Positions 9,296 through 19,178 of a DNA stretch of 64,000 nt are shown piece by piece. Below the pieces are notes generated by a model. It saw only the letters and a program-made list of their open reading frames with translations. It did not search any database and had not been told where the DNA came from. Source of the DNA: Aquimarina intermedia (GTDB lineage: Bacteria > Bacteroidota > Bacteroidia > Flavobacteriales > Flavobacteriaceae); NCBI RefSeq assembly GCF_008124785.1, contig NZ_VNHU01000001.1, positions 62,001-126,000 of the forward strand. The letters are read 5' to 3'. Numbering within the stretch: the stretch's first letter is position 1; each line of letters opens with the position of its first letter. The translations under genes and the position numbers were made by a program.

Positions 9296-10147
9296 TTAGG
9301 CTTTTTTAAGTATATATATATGTGATGAAAACTCTTTTGACCTCATAGCTTTGAAATTAGATAACAAACCGATGTAAAATCCCTTTAAAAAGTTCATTTT
9401 ACCAGATTTATATTTTTCTGATAAAAGGGATACATAAAATGAATCAAAAATCATGGGTTTGGTTGATAGTAATTCGAACCCATACTCTTTAGATATATTT
9501 TTTATTGACTTTTTCGAAAAATGCCAAAGGTGACGTGGCACATCATAGGCCGCCCAAAATTCTTTATAATAGGTAGCATCATACGATTTATAATTTGGCA
9601 CAGCAACAATCAAGATTCCATTAGTATCTAGATACTTTTGTATTTGATTGAAGGTTACATCCAAATCAGGTATATGTTCTAAAACATGCCATAGGGTAAT
9701 AACATCATATTTCTGAACTGGTAGGTTAGATAGTTCATCAACCAGATTGATATTTTTAGTTAGAGCAATATTTCTAGCCTCTATATTTGGTTCGACCCCG
9801 TATGTTGACCAACCTTCTTTGTTTGCAGCTACCAAAAAATCTCCAGTACCCGCTCCGATATCTAACAGTCTTCCTTTTACGGATACCCGTTGGTTAATTA
9901 AATCAACTTTTTTTTGAAGCATATAGCTTTTAATACCGTGGTAAAGTTTTTCGAAAAGATTACGTTTAGCGTCGGTATGTGAAATATAGTCTTCACTTAG
10001 ATAATAATTAGGTAAATCTTTTATCGAAGGGCGCGGGTGAGTTTCAAGTGAATCATACTTTTTATTATATAGTAACTCAAATTTTTCACCACTCACTGTG
10101 TAGTCTTTACATTCTATATATACAGGTTTTAATTTTTCGTCTGTCAT
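9296..10147 (-). CDS. Class I SAM-dependent methyltransferase
   Basis: A 283-residue protein. The SAM-binding motif I LLDIGAGTG is at residues 94-102, the acidic motif II follows in YGVEPN at 116-121, and the post-I region has WHVLEHIPD at 153-161, which matches the Methyltransf_23 type common in sugar/O-antigen or small-molecule methylation. The N-terminus (IECKDYTVSGEKFEL) resembles the degenerate leader seen in Bacteroidota members of the family. It stands alone, with AT-rich gaps on both sides and no neighbours that define the substrate. The fold is sure; the acceptor is unknown. Confidence 0.85.
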   Translation of the reverse strand: MTDEKLKPVYIECKDYTVSGEKFELLYNKKYDSLETHPRPSIKDLPNYYLSEDYISHTDAKRNLFEKLYHGIKSYMLQKKVDLINQRVSVKGRLLDIGAGTGDFLVAANKEGWSTYGVEPNIEARNIALTKNINLVDELSNLPVQKYDVITLWHVLEHIPDLDVTFNQIQKYLDTNGILIVAVPNYKSYDATYYKEFWAAYDVPRHLWHFSKKSIKNISKEYGFELLSTKPMIFDSFYVSLLSEKYKSGKMNFLKGFYIGLLSNFKAMRSKEFSSHIYILKKA

Positions 10148-10644
10148 CCTTACTTTTTACACGTGTTCTTTTAAATGATTTAACTACGTTTTTTTTTTTA
10201 CTTTTTTGATAACTCTCGGTAACATACCATGGATCTAAGTTACAACCTATCCACTTCAAACCTATTTATATTATACATTTCCTACAAATCACTTTTGAAA
10301 TTATATTTTGTAAAAGACTATTACTCTAGTCGGCTATAAGAAAACCCTGTTTTCAATTCAATATTCCTATGTACACTTTAAATATATATAATTGATTTTT
10401 ATATAATTATTTTAAGTATTCTGGATTTCCGATAATGAACACCTGACAATTATAGTTAAAACAACTTATACTATTGCTGATACGTTTGCCCTTAATAAAA
10501 GGTGATTTTAAAATACATTTGATGAATTATATGTGTTATCAAGCTGTTTCATATGATAGAAAGTATATATACACGTAATTAATACCATTACATCTAAGTG
10601 GTAAAAACCTACTTCACTAGCAAATGTTCCACGTGGAACGCATA
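10148..10644. other. AT-rich intergenic region of 497 bp with a parS-type site at one end
   Basis: Located between mnmG and the methyltransferase, both on minus. Apart from the parS-like palindrome at 10625-10640 I see only AT-rich sequence with runs such as TATATATA. No open frame, tRNA or conserved small-RNA core motif was recognised. Confidence 0.6.
10625..10640. promoter_or_regulatory. parS-type ParB-binding palindrome (15/16)
   Basis: TGTTCCACGTGGAACG differs only at the last base from the 16-bp palindrome TGTTCCACGTGGAACA, one of the classic chromosomal parS forms bound by ParB/Spo0J. It lies 4 bp beyond the mnmG stop codon. Confidence 0.88.
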
Positions 10645-12516
10645 TCATCTTCCCATATATACCAACAGAACAGAAACATCACTTGGAGATACTCCGCTTA
10701 TCCTGGAAGCCTGCGAAACCGTTGCGGGTTTAATTTTGGTCATCTTTTCCCTAGCTTCATAACTCAAGGATTTAAGTTTTGTGTAATCAAAATTAGAAGG
10801 GATTTTGACATCCTCTAAACGATTCAATTTATCTGCATTGTTTTTTTCTTTTTCAATATAACCGGCATACTTAACTTGGATTTCGGTTTGTTCAAGAATC
10901 TCGGTATCCAAATTATGTTCCTCGATATACGATGCTATTGTATTAAAGTGTTTAATATCCTCTAATGTTATTTGAGGGCGTGCAAAGAGTTTAAAAAGTT
11001 TACCGCTTTGATTAATTTTAGAAGAATTCTTTTCTTCTAAAACCGGATTCGCTTCTTCTGGTGTCACACTAGTATCCTTAAAGAACTGAACAAAAGCTTC
11101 AGACTTTTGTTGCTTTTCTTCCATACGACGCATACGCTGTTCGTCAGCTAATCCCAATTCGAATGCTTTGGGTGTTAACCTAAAATCTGCATTATCCTGA
11201 CGTAAGAGTGTTCTATATTCTGCACGAGAAGTAAACATTCGATATGGCTCTTCCGTCCCTTTGGTAATTAAATCATCAATTAACACCCCTATATACGCTT
11301 CGTTTCTTTTAAGAATAAATGCATCTCTTTCTTGAGTTTTTAAAGCTGCATTAATTCCCGCCATCAATCCTTGTGAAGCTGCTTCCTCATATCCTGTAGT
11401 TCCATTTATTTGTCCAGCAAAAAATAATCCTGAAACTAATTTGGTTTCTAAGGTATGGGTTAATTGTGTTGGTGGAAAATAGTCATACTCGATAGCATAG
11501 CCCGGACGAAAGAATTTTACATTTTCGAAACCAGCCACTGATCGCAATGCTTTAAACTGTACATCCTCTGGTAATGATGTTGAAAACCCATTAATATACA
11601 TCTCTACGGTATCCCAACCTTCGGGCTCTACAAAAATCTGATGACGATCTTTGTCAGCAAATCTATTAATCTTATCCTCAATAGATGGACAATATCTCGG
11701 TCCAAGACTTTGAATTCTTCCATTAAACATTGGAGAACGATCAAATCCTTCTCTAAGTACATCATGCACTAATGACGATGTGTACGTCATATGACAAGAC
11801 CGTTGCTTATTTAAAGGCTTGGTTAAATTAGTGTAACTAAATTTTTCAGGATGTTCATCACCTGGTTGTTCAATCATTTTAGTAAAGTCCAAGGATCTAC
11901 CATCAACCCGTGGTGGTGTTCCGGTTTTCATTCGACCAGCGTCAAAACCTAAATCAATTAATTGTTCTGTGATTCCTGTAGCGGCTCTTTCTCCTGCTCT
12001 ACCTCCACCAAAGTTTTTTTCTCCGATATGAATTAAACCATTAAGAAACGTACCATTTGTTAGTACTACAGATTTAGCTTTAATTTTTATTCCCAAAGAA
12101 GTCTGTACGCCGGTAATTTTATTGTTTTCAATCAGCAACCCACTAATCATCTCTTGATAAAAATCAAGATTTGGAGTGCGCTCTAGCATTAAGCGCCACT
12201 CCTCTGCAAAGCGCATTCTATCACTTTGAACACGCGGACTCCACATCGCAGGTCCTTTTGATTTATTCAACATTTTAAACTGAATTGCGGTACGATCACT
12301 CACTATACCACTATATCCGCCAAGCGCATCAATCTCCCTTACGATCTGTCCTTTTGCAATCCCTCCCATTGCAGGATTACAACTCATCTGGGCAATGTTT
12401 TGGAGATTCATTGTCACCAACAAGGTACTACTTCCTAAGTTTGCAGCGGCTGCAGCGGCTTCGCTTCCTGCGTGCCCACCACCTACTACAATAACATCAT
12501 ATTCCTTTTCAAACAT
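10645..12516 (-). CDS. mnmG: tRNA uridine-5-carboxymethylaminomethyl(34) synthesis enzyme MnmG
   Basis: MnmG (GidA), with MnmE, installs the cmnm5 group on the wobble uridine of several tRNAs using FAD. The FAD-binding GGGHAG is at residues 12-17, and the family signatures GGIAKGQIVREIDALGG, KTGTPPRVDGRSLDF and EEAASQGLMAGINA are all present, as is the C-terminal helical region ending RISGVSPSDVSVLLVYM. I chose the ATG at 12516 (623 residues) because MFEKEYDVIVVGGGHAG is the usual family start. An in-frame ATG at 12546 would add ten residues, but those are encoded by a parS-type palindrome and look non-native. Downstream of ybeY in the same direction, with parS-type sites at both ends. Confidence 0.96.
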   Translation of the reverse strand: MFEKEYDVIVVGGGHAGSEAAAAAANLGSSTLLVTMNLQNIAQMSCNPAMGGIAKGQIVREIDALGGYSGIVSDRTAIQFKMLNKSKGPAMWSPRVQSDRMRFAEEWRLMLERTPNLDFYQEMISGLLIENNKITGVQTSLGIKIKAKSVVLTNGTFLNGLIHIGEKNFGGGRAGERAATGITEQLIDLGFDAGRMKTGTPPRVDGRSLDFTKMIEQPGDEHPEKFSYTNLTKPLNKQRSCHMTYTSSLVHDVLREGFDRSPMFNGRIQSLGPRYCPSIEDKINRFADKDRHQIFVEPEGWDTVEMYINGFSTSLPEDVQFKALRSVAGFENVKFFRPGYAIEYDYFPPTQLTHTLETKLVSGLFFAGQINGTTGYEEAASQGLMAGINAALKTQERDAFILKRNEAYIGVLIDDLITKGTEEPYRMFTSRAEYRTLLRQDNADFRLTPKAFELGLADEQRMRRMEEKQQKSEAFVQFFKDTSVTPEEANPVLEEKNSSKINQSGKLFKLFARPQITLEDIKHFNTIASYIEEHNLDTEILEQTEIQVKYAGYIEKEKNNADKLNRLEDVKIPSNFDYTKLKSLSYEAREKMTKIKPATVSQASRISGVSPSDVSVLLVYMGR

Positions 12517-12529
12517 AGTATTCTTCTTT

Positions 12530-12545
12530 TGTTCCACGTGGAACA
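12530..12545. promoter_or_regulatory. parS-type ParB-binding palindrome (perfect)
   Basis: TGTTCCACGTGGAACA, a perfect 16-bp palindrome, lies in the ybeY-mnmG gap 13 bp before the chosen mnmG ATG. It is identical to a known chromosomal parS form. Confidence 0.92.
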
Positions 12546-12558
12546 TTTATAAATTATG

Positions 12559-12978
12559 TTATTGTTCCACGTGGAACAATGCTAATTTTTCGTTTTCCTT
12601 GGCTGTCATTAACGCTTGTTCATCATCTGTTTTGTCGGTGTATCCACATAAATGCAAAACTCCATGAACGAGCACTCTTCTCATTTCTTCTTCCACACTA
12701 CATCCAAAAATTATTGCATTTTCGATAACACGCTCTTGCGAAATAAATATGTCAGCACTTAATATTTTACCTATTGAATTATCAAATGTAATTATATCCG
12801 TGTACGTATCGTGATCTAGAAATTTCTTATTTATGTCAAGAAGATATTCATCATCACAAATAATATACGTAATCTCATCAATTGTTTTTTTCTCTGTTAC
12901 AGCAACATTCTTTAGCCAATTTATTAAGGGTTGCTCTTTCAGTTTTTGGGTATTTTCCTCGTAGTAAAAACTAATCAT
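12559..12978 (-). CDS. ybeY: rRNA maturation endoribonuclease YbeY
   Basis: A 139-residue protein. YbeY is a zinc-dependent endoribonuclease for 16S rRNA 3'-end maturation and ribosome quality control. The metal motif HGVLHLCGYTD is at residues 105-115; as in other Bacteroidota copies the third ligand position is Asp rather than His. It overlaps the end of the DUF4175 gene by 8 bp, so translation is probably coupled. Its last five codons (FHVEQ) are formed by a parS-type palindrome at 12563-12578, so the coding end doubles as a ParB site. Confidence 0.93.
   Translation of the reverse strand: MISFYYEENTQKLKEQPLINWLKNVAVTEKKTIDEITYIICDDEYLLDINKKFLDHDTYTDIITFDNSIGKILSADIFISQERVIENAIIFGCSVEEEMRRVLVHGVLHLCGYTDKTDDEQALMTAKENEKLALFHVEQ
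12563..12578. promoter_or_regulatory. parS-type ParB-binding palindrome (perfect), inside the 3' end of ybeY
   Basis: TGTTCCACGTGGAACA, the second perfect copy, is 33 bp (start to start) from the copy at 12530. It is read as the last codons of ybeY. Confidence 0.92.
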
Positions 12979-15900
12979 TTGATTTATTAAAATAGGTTTT
13001 AACCTTCTCCTTATAATTTTGGCGCAAAGGTAATACTTGTCTTTCTAATATTTCAGTCGTTTTAAAATATTGTTTGATTTGTTCTTTATTCAATGAATTG
13101 ACGCCCTTATAATTTTGACGATTAGTTTTACTTTCTCTTTCTTCTTTCTTTCCCTGCTCAAAAGCTGCTTTGTCAAGTTTTAATAATTGATGTTTTAAGT
13201 CCATCATTCTCTGTAATGTTTGCTCATTAAAACCCCTTTGTAACAATTCATTTTCTACCCCTTCCATCCTCTTTAAAACATTTATTCCTTTATCTTTTAC
13301 ACCTGCTTCATTCATTTTTTGTTCAAGTGCCTTTCGTAATTCTTGTTGTGCTTTGTAAATTTCAAAGAGCTCCCCATTCATTTCTTCTTCTCCGAATTCA
13401 CCTTCTCCACTTTCATTACCACCTTCCCCTTTACGGTTTTTTCCCTTTCCCTTAGGACCTTTTTTACCGTCACCAGCTTGAGATGAATTACCGCTCTTTT
13501 CTCCTTGCTCCCCTTCCTTACCTGATGATTTCTCTTTATCGGAATTCCCGCTTTTCTCATCTCCTTGCTCACCTGATTCTTTCTCTGATGTTCCTTTACC
13601 ATCCTTACTTTGCCCCTTGCTTCCTTTTTGCATGCGATCATTGAGCTCTTCCTGACTCTTTATAATATCAGGTAATTGAAATCCTTTACCTTGACCTTTT
13701 CCACTACCCGACGATGGTATACTGTTTTGCATCTGTTCTAAAACATTACTTAACAAATAGGCTAAATCATTAGCGCCGGTGATTGTAAACTGCTGACTCG
13801 CCTTGCCCTGAATAAGCTGATTTTCTGCAAGACGTTCGATTGATTTATCTAAATTGAACTCAACATCACTCAACTTATCGGTAACGTCATCTGTAATTTC
13901 AGGTGTACGTAATGCCAGCGCATATAAACTATCATCCACATGAACAAAGTTCTCTCTAAGGACACTCTGTCTTTTTAGCTTATAGGAATACGATGGATTA
14001 TTGATAGAAATTTCTGAAAACTCTGTAAGCAAAGTTTCCTGAGACAATGAGAAGTCTACCAAATTATCCAAAATCTGACGTAGCATCTCAGCATCTTCTT
14101 CCTGCTGTGCTTCTCCCGACATTTGCATTTGATTGTGCATTTTGGCAGCCATATTTTTCATTTGTTGAGCAGCAGATTGTTGATTTTTTTTTGCTTCAGC
14201 TTGTTTTTCTTCCTTCAAATTATCAGTAGCCTTTTCTTGTTCCTCACTAATTTGTTCCTTAGCTTTTTTGTCAAACTCTAAGTTCATTGGTTTTTTTAAA
14301 CTCTCGTTATCTTTCTCAAGTTTATCTAAAGCCTCTTTTATTTTATCGAAATTCTTAGACACGCTGTCTTGTGCTTGCGTAGTATTTTTTTCTTTATCTC
14401 CTGCTGCTAACTCTTCTTGCTTTTCTGCTAACCTCAATAAATCATCAGCTAATTTATCATGCTTTTCTTTTACATAAAATCGTTTGGTTAGTTCTAGTAA
14501 CTGCTCCAAATTCTTTTTAATATTTTTGTTCTCCTTAGCTAGCTGATCTAATTTTTCTGTCAGCTTTTCACGGTTAATATCCTGTGCTAGCTTTTCAATT
14601 TCCTTCAGTAATTCTTCGTTCTTTTTTAAGCGCGCTTGTTGTCGTTCTAATTTTTCTTTAAGGGCATCTTTAAATGGTTCTTTATTTTCCTCCGGCGTTT
14701 CTTCTGATAGATTATTTTGAAGTTTCTCTGAGAATTTTTTCATCAGTTGCTCTTGCATCTTTTGTTTCTCCAAAAAATCTTTGAGCTTTTGTTTATCCTC
14801 ATAATCCATATTAGTTTGCTCCTTTTGCAACCTAGATAAGCGTTGAAGTTCATTTTCAGAATCCTCAAATTTATTTAAAGTTGCATCCAAGTTTTCCAAT
14901 ATGGATTTTTGATTTTCTAATCGTTTCTCCTCCTTCTTCTGTTCCGACAATTGACTATACATAAAAACTTTACTAACCGAATTCTTATAATTATGTAATG
15001 CATCATTATCCCAAACCTCAAAAAAATACTCGTAGGTTTTACCAGATTCAAACTCGATGGATGTAACTAAATCATATACAAATTCAGAAAAATTACCCTT
15101 ATCGAATTTTATGTTTTGGTACTGCTCCGGTGTGGATCGATCTATATTTTGATATACAATTCGAAGCTTAGTTAATCCATAATCATCACTTATTTTTCCA
15201 TAATAATATCTCGTATCTGTTCTTAAGCTATCAATATGTTCCTGAACTGTAATTTTGGGAAATTCATCTTGTATACTAGTAATCTTATATGCTAATTCAT
15301 CATAATTACTAACATTGGTATTAGAGGTGGTTATGGTGTAATTAAAAGAGTTGTACACTCTTTGTTCCCGTGTAAAGGTATTATTGTTTTTTACAAACTT
15401 CTTTATACTATCCTCGGTTATAAAAGATATAGCATCAGTGTTATTTGAAATAATATTGTAACGTATTTTTGTCCCTTCAGGAACCACAAAGTTACCTGTA
15501 TTAAGCATTTGTTCATCCTTTAATCCTGTATAGTTAGGATACTCCAAATAGACTTTTAATTCAATCAAGTTGGGAACATTGATTACACGTAACAGATACT
15601 CCCTTGACCGAACTCCATTTGCTTCAATATAAAATGATTTGGATTCTGACATCTTTTCAAACAAAAACTCAAAAACATCAATAGATTTTTTGGACATATA
15701 ATAACTCTCATTATGAAAATGTATGGTTAGCATCTCAGGAATAGTCGATCCAACTACTTGTACACGTAATACATAATCCTTGTTTTCATGCACAGATAAA
15801 TTATCATTTTCAATCAAGTAATTAAAAGGTGCCGGTGGTACGAAAGATGTATCATACTTTACGAATCGATCATAGCTAGAAGTAAACCAATCAAAACCAC

Positions 15901-16408
15901 TTAGAGCAGAGAAGAACAAGAAAAGAATAATGGGCAATATAATGTATTTAAGGTATTTGACATTACTCTTAAATGTAATTGCTTTTTTAAAGGGAACCGG
16001 ACTAAGCGATTTTGCTTTTTGATCAATACTAGCAAGAAGTAAATCACTCTTAACTCGGTTATCGCTTAATTGAAGTAAATTAAGTAACCTGTCATCAACT
16101 TCCGGAAAATGATTTCCGATAAGAGTAGCAGCATAAGAACTTGAAATTCCTTTTGACAAACGTAATAATTTGACAATAGGTAGTATAATAAAAAATATAA
16201 ATAAAATTATCTCTACCAGTACAAATAAATAAAACAACAAAGTCTTACTAGCTGGAGATAAATACAATAAATGCTCTACAGCCACAGAAACAATAAAGTA
16301 TAATGTTCCTATGGATATAAAAAGAATACCCCCTTTGATCAATTTATTGAGATAATACTTCTTAATAAATCCTTCTAACTTTGATTCTATATATTGAAAT
16401 CGATTCAT
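12971..16408 (-). CDS. DUF4175-family membrane protein with long coiled coil
   Basis: An 1145-residue protein of the Bacteroidota DUF4175 family. Three membrane segments are visible at about residues 25-45, 55-80 and 150-170, followed by an extracytoplasmic beta-rich part (about 190-490), then an extended Lys/Glu/Gln coiled coil (about 490-760), a Gly/Ser/Lys/Glu low-complexity stretch (about 930-1020) and a terminal helix bundle. The function is unknown. It begins the DUF4175-ybeY-mnmG run on minus, an arrangement that I recall as conserved in flavobacteria, and is divergent from gltX with a 231-bp gap between. Confidence 0.85.
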   Translation of the reverse strand: MNRFQYIESKLEGFIKKYYLNKLIKGGILFISIGTLYFIVSVAVEHLLYLSPASKTLLFYLFVLVEIILFIFFIILPIVKLLRLSKGISSSYAATLIGNHFPEVDDRLLNLLQLSDNRVKSDLLLASIDQKAKSLSPVPFKKAITFKSNVKYLKYIILPIILFLFFSALSGFDWFTSSYDRFVKYDTSFVPPAPFNYLIENDNLSVHENKDYVLRVQVVGSTIPEMLTIHFHNESYYMSKKSIDVFEFLFEKMSESKSFYIEANGVRSREYLLRVINVPNLIELKVYLEYPNYTGLKDEQMLNTGNFVVPEGTKIRYNIISNNTDAISFITEDSIKKFVKNNNTFTREQRVYNSFNYTITTSNTNVSNYDELAYKITSIQDEFPKITVQEHIDSLRTDTRYYYGKISDDYGLTKLRIVYQNIDRSTPEQYQNIKFDKGNFSEFVYDLVTSIEFESGKTYEYFFEVWDNDALHNYKNSVSKVFMYSQLSEQKKEEKRLENQKSILENLDATLNKFEDSENELQRLSRLQKEQTNMDYEDKQKLKDFLEKQKMQEQLMKKFSEKLQNNLSEETPEENKEPFKDALKEKLERQQARLKKNEELLKEIEKLAQDINREKLTEKLDQLAKENKNIKKNLEQLLELTKRFYVKEKHDKLADDLLRLAEKQEELAAGDKEKNTTQAQDSVSKNFDKIKEALDKLEKDNESLKKPMNLEFDKKAKEQISEEQEKATDNLKEEKQAEAKKNQQSAAQQMKNMAAKMHNQMQMSGEAQQEEDAEMLRQILDNLVDFSLSQETLLTEFSEISINNPSYSYKLKRQSVLRENFVHVDDSLYALALRTPEITDDVTDKLSDVEFNLDKSIERLAENQLIQGKASQQFTITGANDLAYLLSNVLEQMQNSIPSSGSGKGQGKGFQLPDIIKSQEELNDRMQKGSKGQSKDGKGTSEKESGEQGDEKSGNSDKEKSSGKEGEQGEKSGNSSQAGDGKKGPKGKGKNRKGEGGNESGEGEFGEEEMNGELFEIYKAQQELRKALEQKMNEAGVKDKGINVLKRMEGVENELLQRGFNEQTLQRMMDLKHQLLKLDKAAFEQGKKEERESKTNRQNYKGVNSLNKEQIKQYFKTTEILERQVLPLRQNYKEKVKTYFNKSND

Positions 16409-16592
16409 GTAAATAACCTGTTGACAACTTAACCTCTAAAACTACAATTTTATTTTGTAAACTGCTCTATTACAAAAGTCGAAAATACTCTAATACTCTT
16501 AGCTACATGAATTATACCAAGACCGTACAATACTCTCAAAGATAACATTGCACCTAATGTTTATAATTAATTAAAAAGCAATAGGAAGATTG

Positions 16593-16600
16593 TATCTTTG
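16593..16600 (+). promoter_or_regulatory. -7 promoter element of gltX
   Basis: TATCTTTG is a perfect TAnnTTTG element 39 bp before the gltX ATG. No clear -33 TTG at standard spacing. Confidence 0.7.
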
Positions 16601-16639
16601 CACCACACATAAAACATTAACAAAAAAATCATTTTTACG

Positions 16640-18148
16640 ATGAACAATGTACGGGTACGATTTGCTCCCAGTCCAACAGGACCATTACATATCGGTGGAC
16701 TACGCACTGCACTATTTAATTACTTATTTGCTAAAAAAAATAATGGTGCTTTTATATTGCGTATAGAAGACACTGATCAAAACAGATACGTAGAAGGAGC
16801 AGAAAACTATATTAGCAACGCTTTAGATTGGTGTTCCATACCGTACGATGAAGGTCCCGGTAAAGAGGGTTCATACGGTCCTTATAGACAAAGTGAACGA
16901 AAATCTTTATATAAAGATTATGCCAACCAACTTATTGATAGCGGCGCTGCCTACTACGCTTTTGATACTACAACCGAATTAGACAACATTCGTAAAAACT
17001 ACGAAGCAGAAGGAAAAACATTTATTTATAATTGGCATAACCGAATTACGCTTAATAACTCACTTTCTCTATCAAAGCAGGAAGTCGATAAAAAACTAGC
17101 AGCTGGTGATACCTATGTAATACGTTTCAAAAGTGATCGCACCGAGCCGTTACTTTTGGAAGATGAAATTCGCGGAACTATCACCATTGACACTAAAACA
17201 TTAGATGATAAAATTTTATTTAAAAGTGATGGTATGCCAACGTATCACTTGGCTAATATTGTAGATGATCATCTTATGAAAATATCTCATGTAATTCGTG
17301 GTGAAGAATGGTTGCCATCACTTTCGTTGCATGTGTTGCTTTACCGAGCCTTTGGTTGGGAAAGTCCAAAATTTGCTCACCTACCATTAATTCTAAAACC
17401 CGTAGGTAAAGGAAAGTTAAGTAAAAGAGATGGAGACAAACTAGGGTTTCCCGTTTTTCCATTATTATGGGAAGACCCAAAAACTAAAGAAATATCCAGT
17501 GGTTATAGAGAAGACGGATATTTACCAGAAGCTGTTATCAACATGCTCGCTTTTCTAGGTTGGAATCCCGGGACTGAACAAGAAATATTTACACTTACTG
17601 AATTAATCGAAGAATTTGATTTAAAAAAGGTAAACAAATCAGGAGCTAAATTCGATCCAGAAAAAACCAAATGGTTTCAACAACAACATTTACAGGATGT
17701 ACCTGCCGAACAATTAGTTACCACCTTCAAAGAGATACTTTATGAAAAAGAAATTACCACCACTCTTAATATCAAGAATATTTTAAATCTTGTGAAAGAA
17801 CGTGCGGTATTTACGAAGGATCTGTGGGATCTAAGTTCGTTTTTGTTTATTGCACCTCAAGAATATGATGAAAAGGCTTTAAAAAAGGCCTGGAAAGAAG
17901 ATACACCTATGTTAATGCATGAACTAAATAGAGTGCTAACGGATATCTCGGATTTTACTGCTGCAAGTATATCTACGATCGTAAAATCGTGGATTCAAGC
18001 ACAAGAAATTAGTTTTGGTAAAATCATGATGCCTTTAAGAATTGCACTTGTGGGTTCCTTACAGGGTCCGGATGTTTTTGAGATAGCGGCCATCATTGGA
18101 AAAGATGAAACTATACAACGCATTGAACATAGCATTAAAATAATATAA
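16640..18148 (+). CDS. gltX: Glutamate--tRNA ligase
   Basis: Charges tRNA-Glu with glutamate. The class I HIGH-type motif appears as PTGPLHIGGLRTALFNYL near residues 11-28 and the KMSKS-type motif as KLSKRDG at about residue 258. The 502-residue length is normal. FIYNWHNR and similar segments match the flavobacterial branch. The ATG at 16640 is preceded by a good promoter and gives the canonical start NNVRVRFAPSPTG. Monocistronic: a strong terminator follows 17 bp after the stop. Confidence 0.97.
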   Translation: MNNVRVRFAPSPTGPLHIGGLRTALFNYLFAKKNNGAFILRIEDTDQNRYVEGAENYISNALDWCSIPYDEGPGKEGSYGPYRQSERKSLYKDYANQLIDSGAAYYAFDTTTELDNIRKNYEAEGKTFIYNWHNRITLNNSLSLSKQEVDKKLAAGDTYVIRFKSDRTEPLLLEDEIRGTITIDTKTLDDKILFKSDGMPTYHLANIVDDHLMKISHVIRGEEWLPSLSLHVLLYRAFGWESPKFAHLPLILKPVGKGKLSKRDGDKLGFPVFPLLWEDPKTKEISSGYREDGYLPEAVINMLAFLGWNPGTEQEIFTLTELIEEFDLKKVNKSGAKFDPEKTKWFQQQHLQDVPAEQLVTTFKEILYEKEITTTLNIKNILNLVKERAVFTKDLWDLSSFLFIAPQEYDEKALKKAWKEDTPMLMHELNRVLTDISDFTAASISTIVKSWIQAQEISFGKIMMPLRIALVGSLQGPDVFEIAAIIGKDETIQRIEHSIKII

Positions 18149-18164
18149 CCGTAAACACCAAAGT

Positions 18165-18197
18165 AAAAAACCCGATCCTGAGCGATTGGGTTTTTTG
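18165..18197 (+). terminator. Rho-independent terminator of gltX
   Basis: Hairpin CCCGATC / GATTGGG (one G-T pair) with A and T tracts on either side. Confidence 0.9.
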
Positions 18198-18300
18198 CGT
18201 TTCCAGCATATTCATTAAAGGGAAAAGTGGGCTTAGTTTGTTATAGTATTATCCAACAGTAACAAACCTAATTCTTATAAAGGATTAACTAAAACCCAAA

Positions 18301-19155
18301 ATGATGAAAATTAAAAACCTAATTCTTGCTGCATTAGCAGTAGTCACAACCTTAACAAGTTGCTCAAACGATGAAAGCTCTGCTTCCGGTAAAATGGTAG
18401 TTCGAGTTACTGATGCCCCTTTTCAATATGATTTAGTTAAAGAAACTAATGTAACTATTACTAAAATAGAAGGTAGAAGTGAGAACAAAGATTCTGAATC
18501 TAGTTATGTCACTTTAACTGAAAAAGAAGCGACTATTAATTTATTAGAATTGAACAATGGTCTTACCGAAACGCTAGCAGATATCGAAATCCCATCTGGT
18601 AGCTATAACTTATTTAGAATCTATATAAAAGATGCCAGTGTAGTGCTTAAAGATGGTACTGTATACAATCTAAAAGTTCCAAGTGGAGCACAATCAGGAT
18701 TAAAAGTATTTGTGGATCCATTTATTACTGTTGGAGAAGGTACTACCGGAGAGATTTTATTAGATTTTGATATCAGTAAATCATTTGTAGCGCAAGGCAA
18801 TCCTAATTCTACAAATGGAATCACAGGATTTATTTTTAAACCTGTAATTAAAGCGTCTAACTCCTCAACCTCGTCTTCTCTTTCTGGAACCGTAACTGGC
18901 GAATCTTTTGAATTTGGAACAGCTCCTATTGCTTTAGAGGGCGCACAAATTTCTGTATTTGCTGCTGATACCTTAAATACTACGACATTTACTAATGCCG
19001 ATGGTACTTATAAAGTAATGGGATTATCAGCGGGAACCTACACTGTGACAGCTGAAGCAAATTTCTATACTATGGAAACTGCGGAAAACGTTACCATTAC
19101 CTCAGGTGTAGATGCTATTCAGGATTTCTTACTAAAGCTTCCTCAGGAAAACTAA
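18301..19155 (+). CDS. DUF4382 lipoprotein with carboxypeptidase-regulatory-like domain
   Basis: A 284-residue protein. Lipobox TSCSND with Cys21. DUF4382 spans about residues 30-185 (KMVVRVTDAPFQYD, then LLELNNGLTETLADIEIPSG), and a CarboxypepD_reg-like beta-sandwich follows at about 190-280 (LEGAQISVFA, GTYKVMGLSAGTYTVTAEA). Both are extracytoplasmic beta-sandwich domains of unknown binding partner. The two adjacent ATG codons at 18301 and 18304 are both possible starts. Monocistronic, with terminators before and after it. Confidence 0.85.
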   Translation: MMKIKNLILAALAVVTTLTSCSNDESSASGKMVVRVTDAPFQYDLVKETNVTITKIEGRSENKDSESSYVTLTEKEATINLLELNNGLTETLADIEIPSGSYNLFRIYIKDASVVLKDGTVYNLKVPSGAQSGLKVFVDPFITVGEGTTGEILLDFDISKSFVAQGNPNSTNGITGFIFKPVIKASNSSTSSSLSGTVTGESFEFGTAPIALEGAQISVFAADTLNTTTFTNADGTYKVMGLSAGTYTVTAEANFYTMETAENVTITSGVDAIQDFLLKLPQEN

Positions 19156-19178
19156 AATCAAACTAACTATGTTGGATA

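Noticed and set aside
10624..10818. Short plus-strand frame starting in the parS palindrome
   Set aside because: It overlaps the 3' end of mnmG antisense; only the palindrome is meaningful.
13378..13641. Second minus-strand open frame within the DUF4175 gene
   Set aside because: A shifted-frame shadow of the low-complexity Gly/Ser/Lys stretch.
18245..18262. TTATCCAAC near 18249 as a DnaA box
   Set aside because: Two mismatches from the consensus and no neighbouring boxes.
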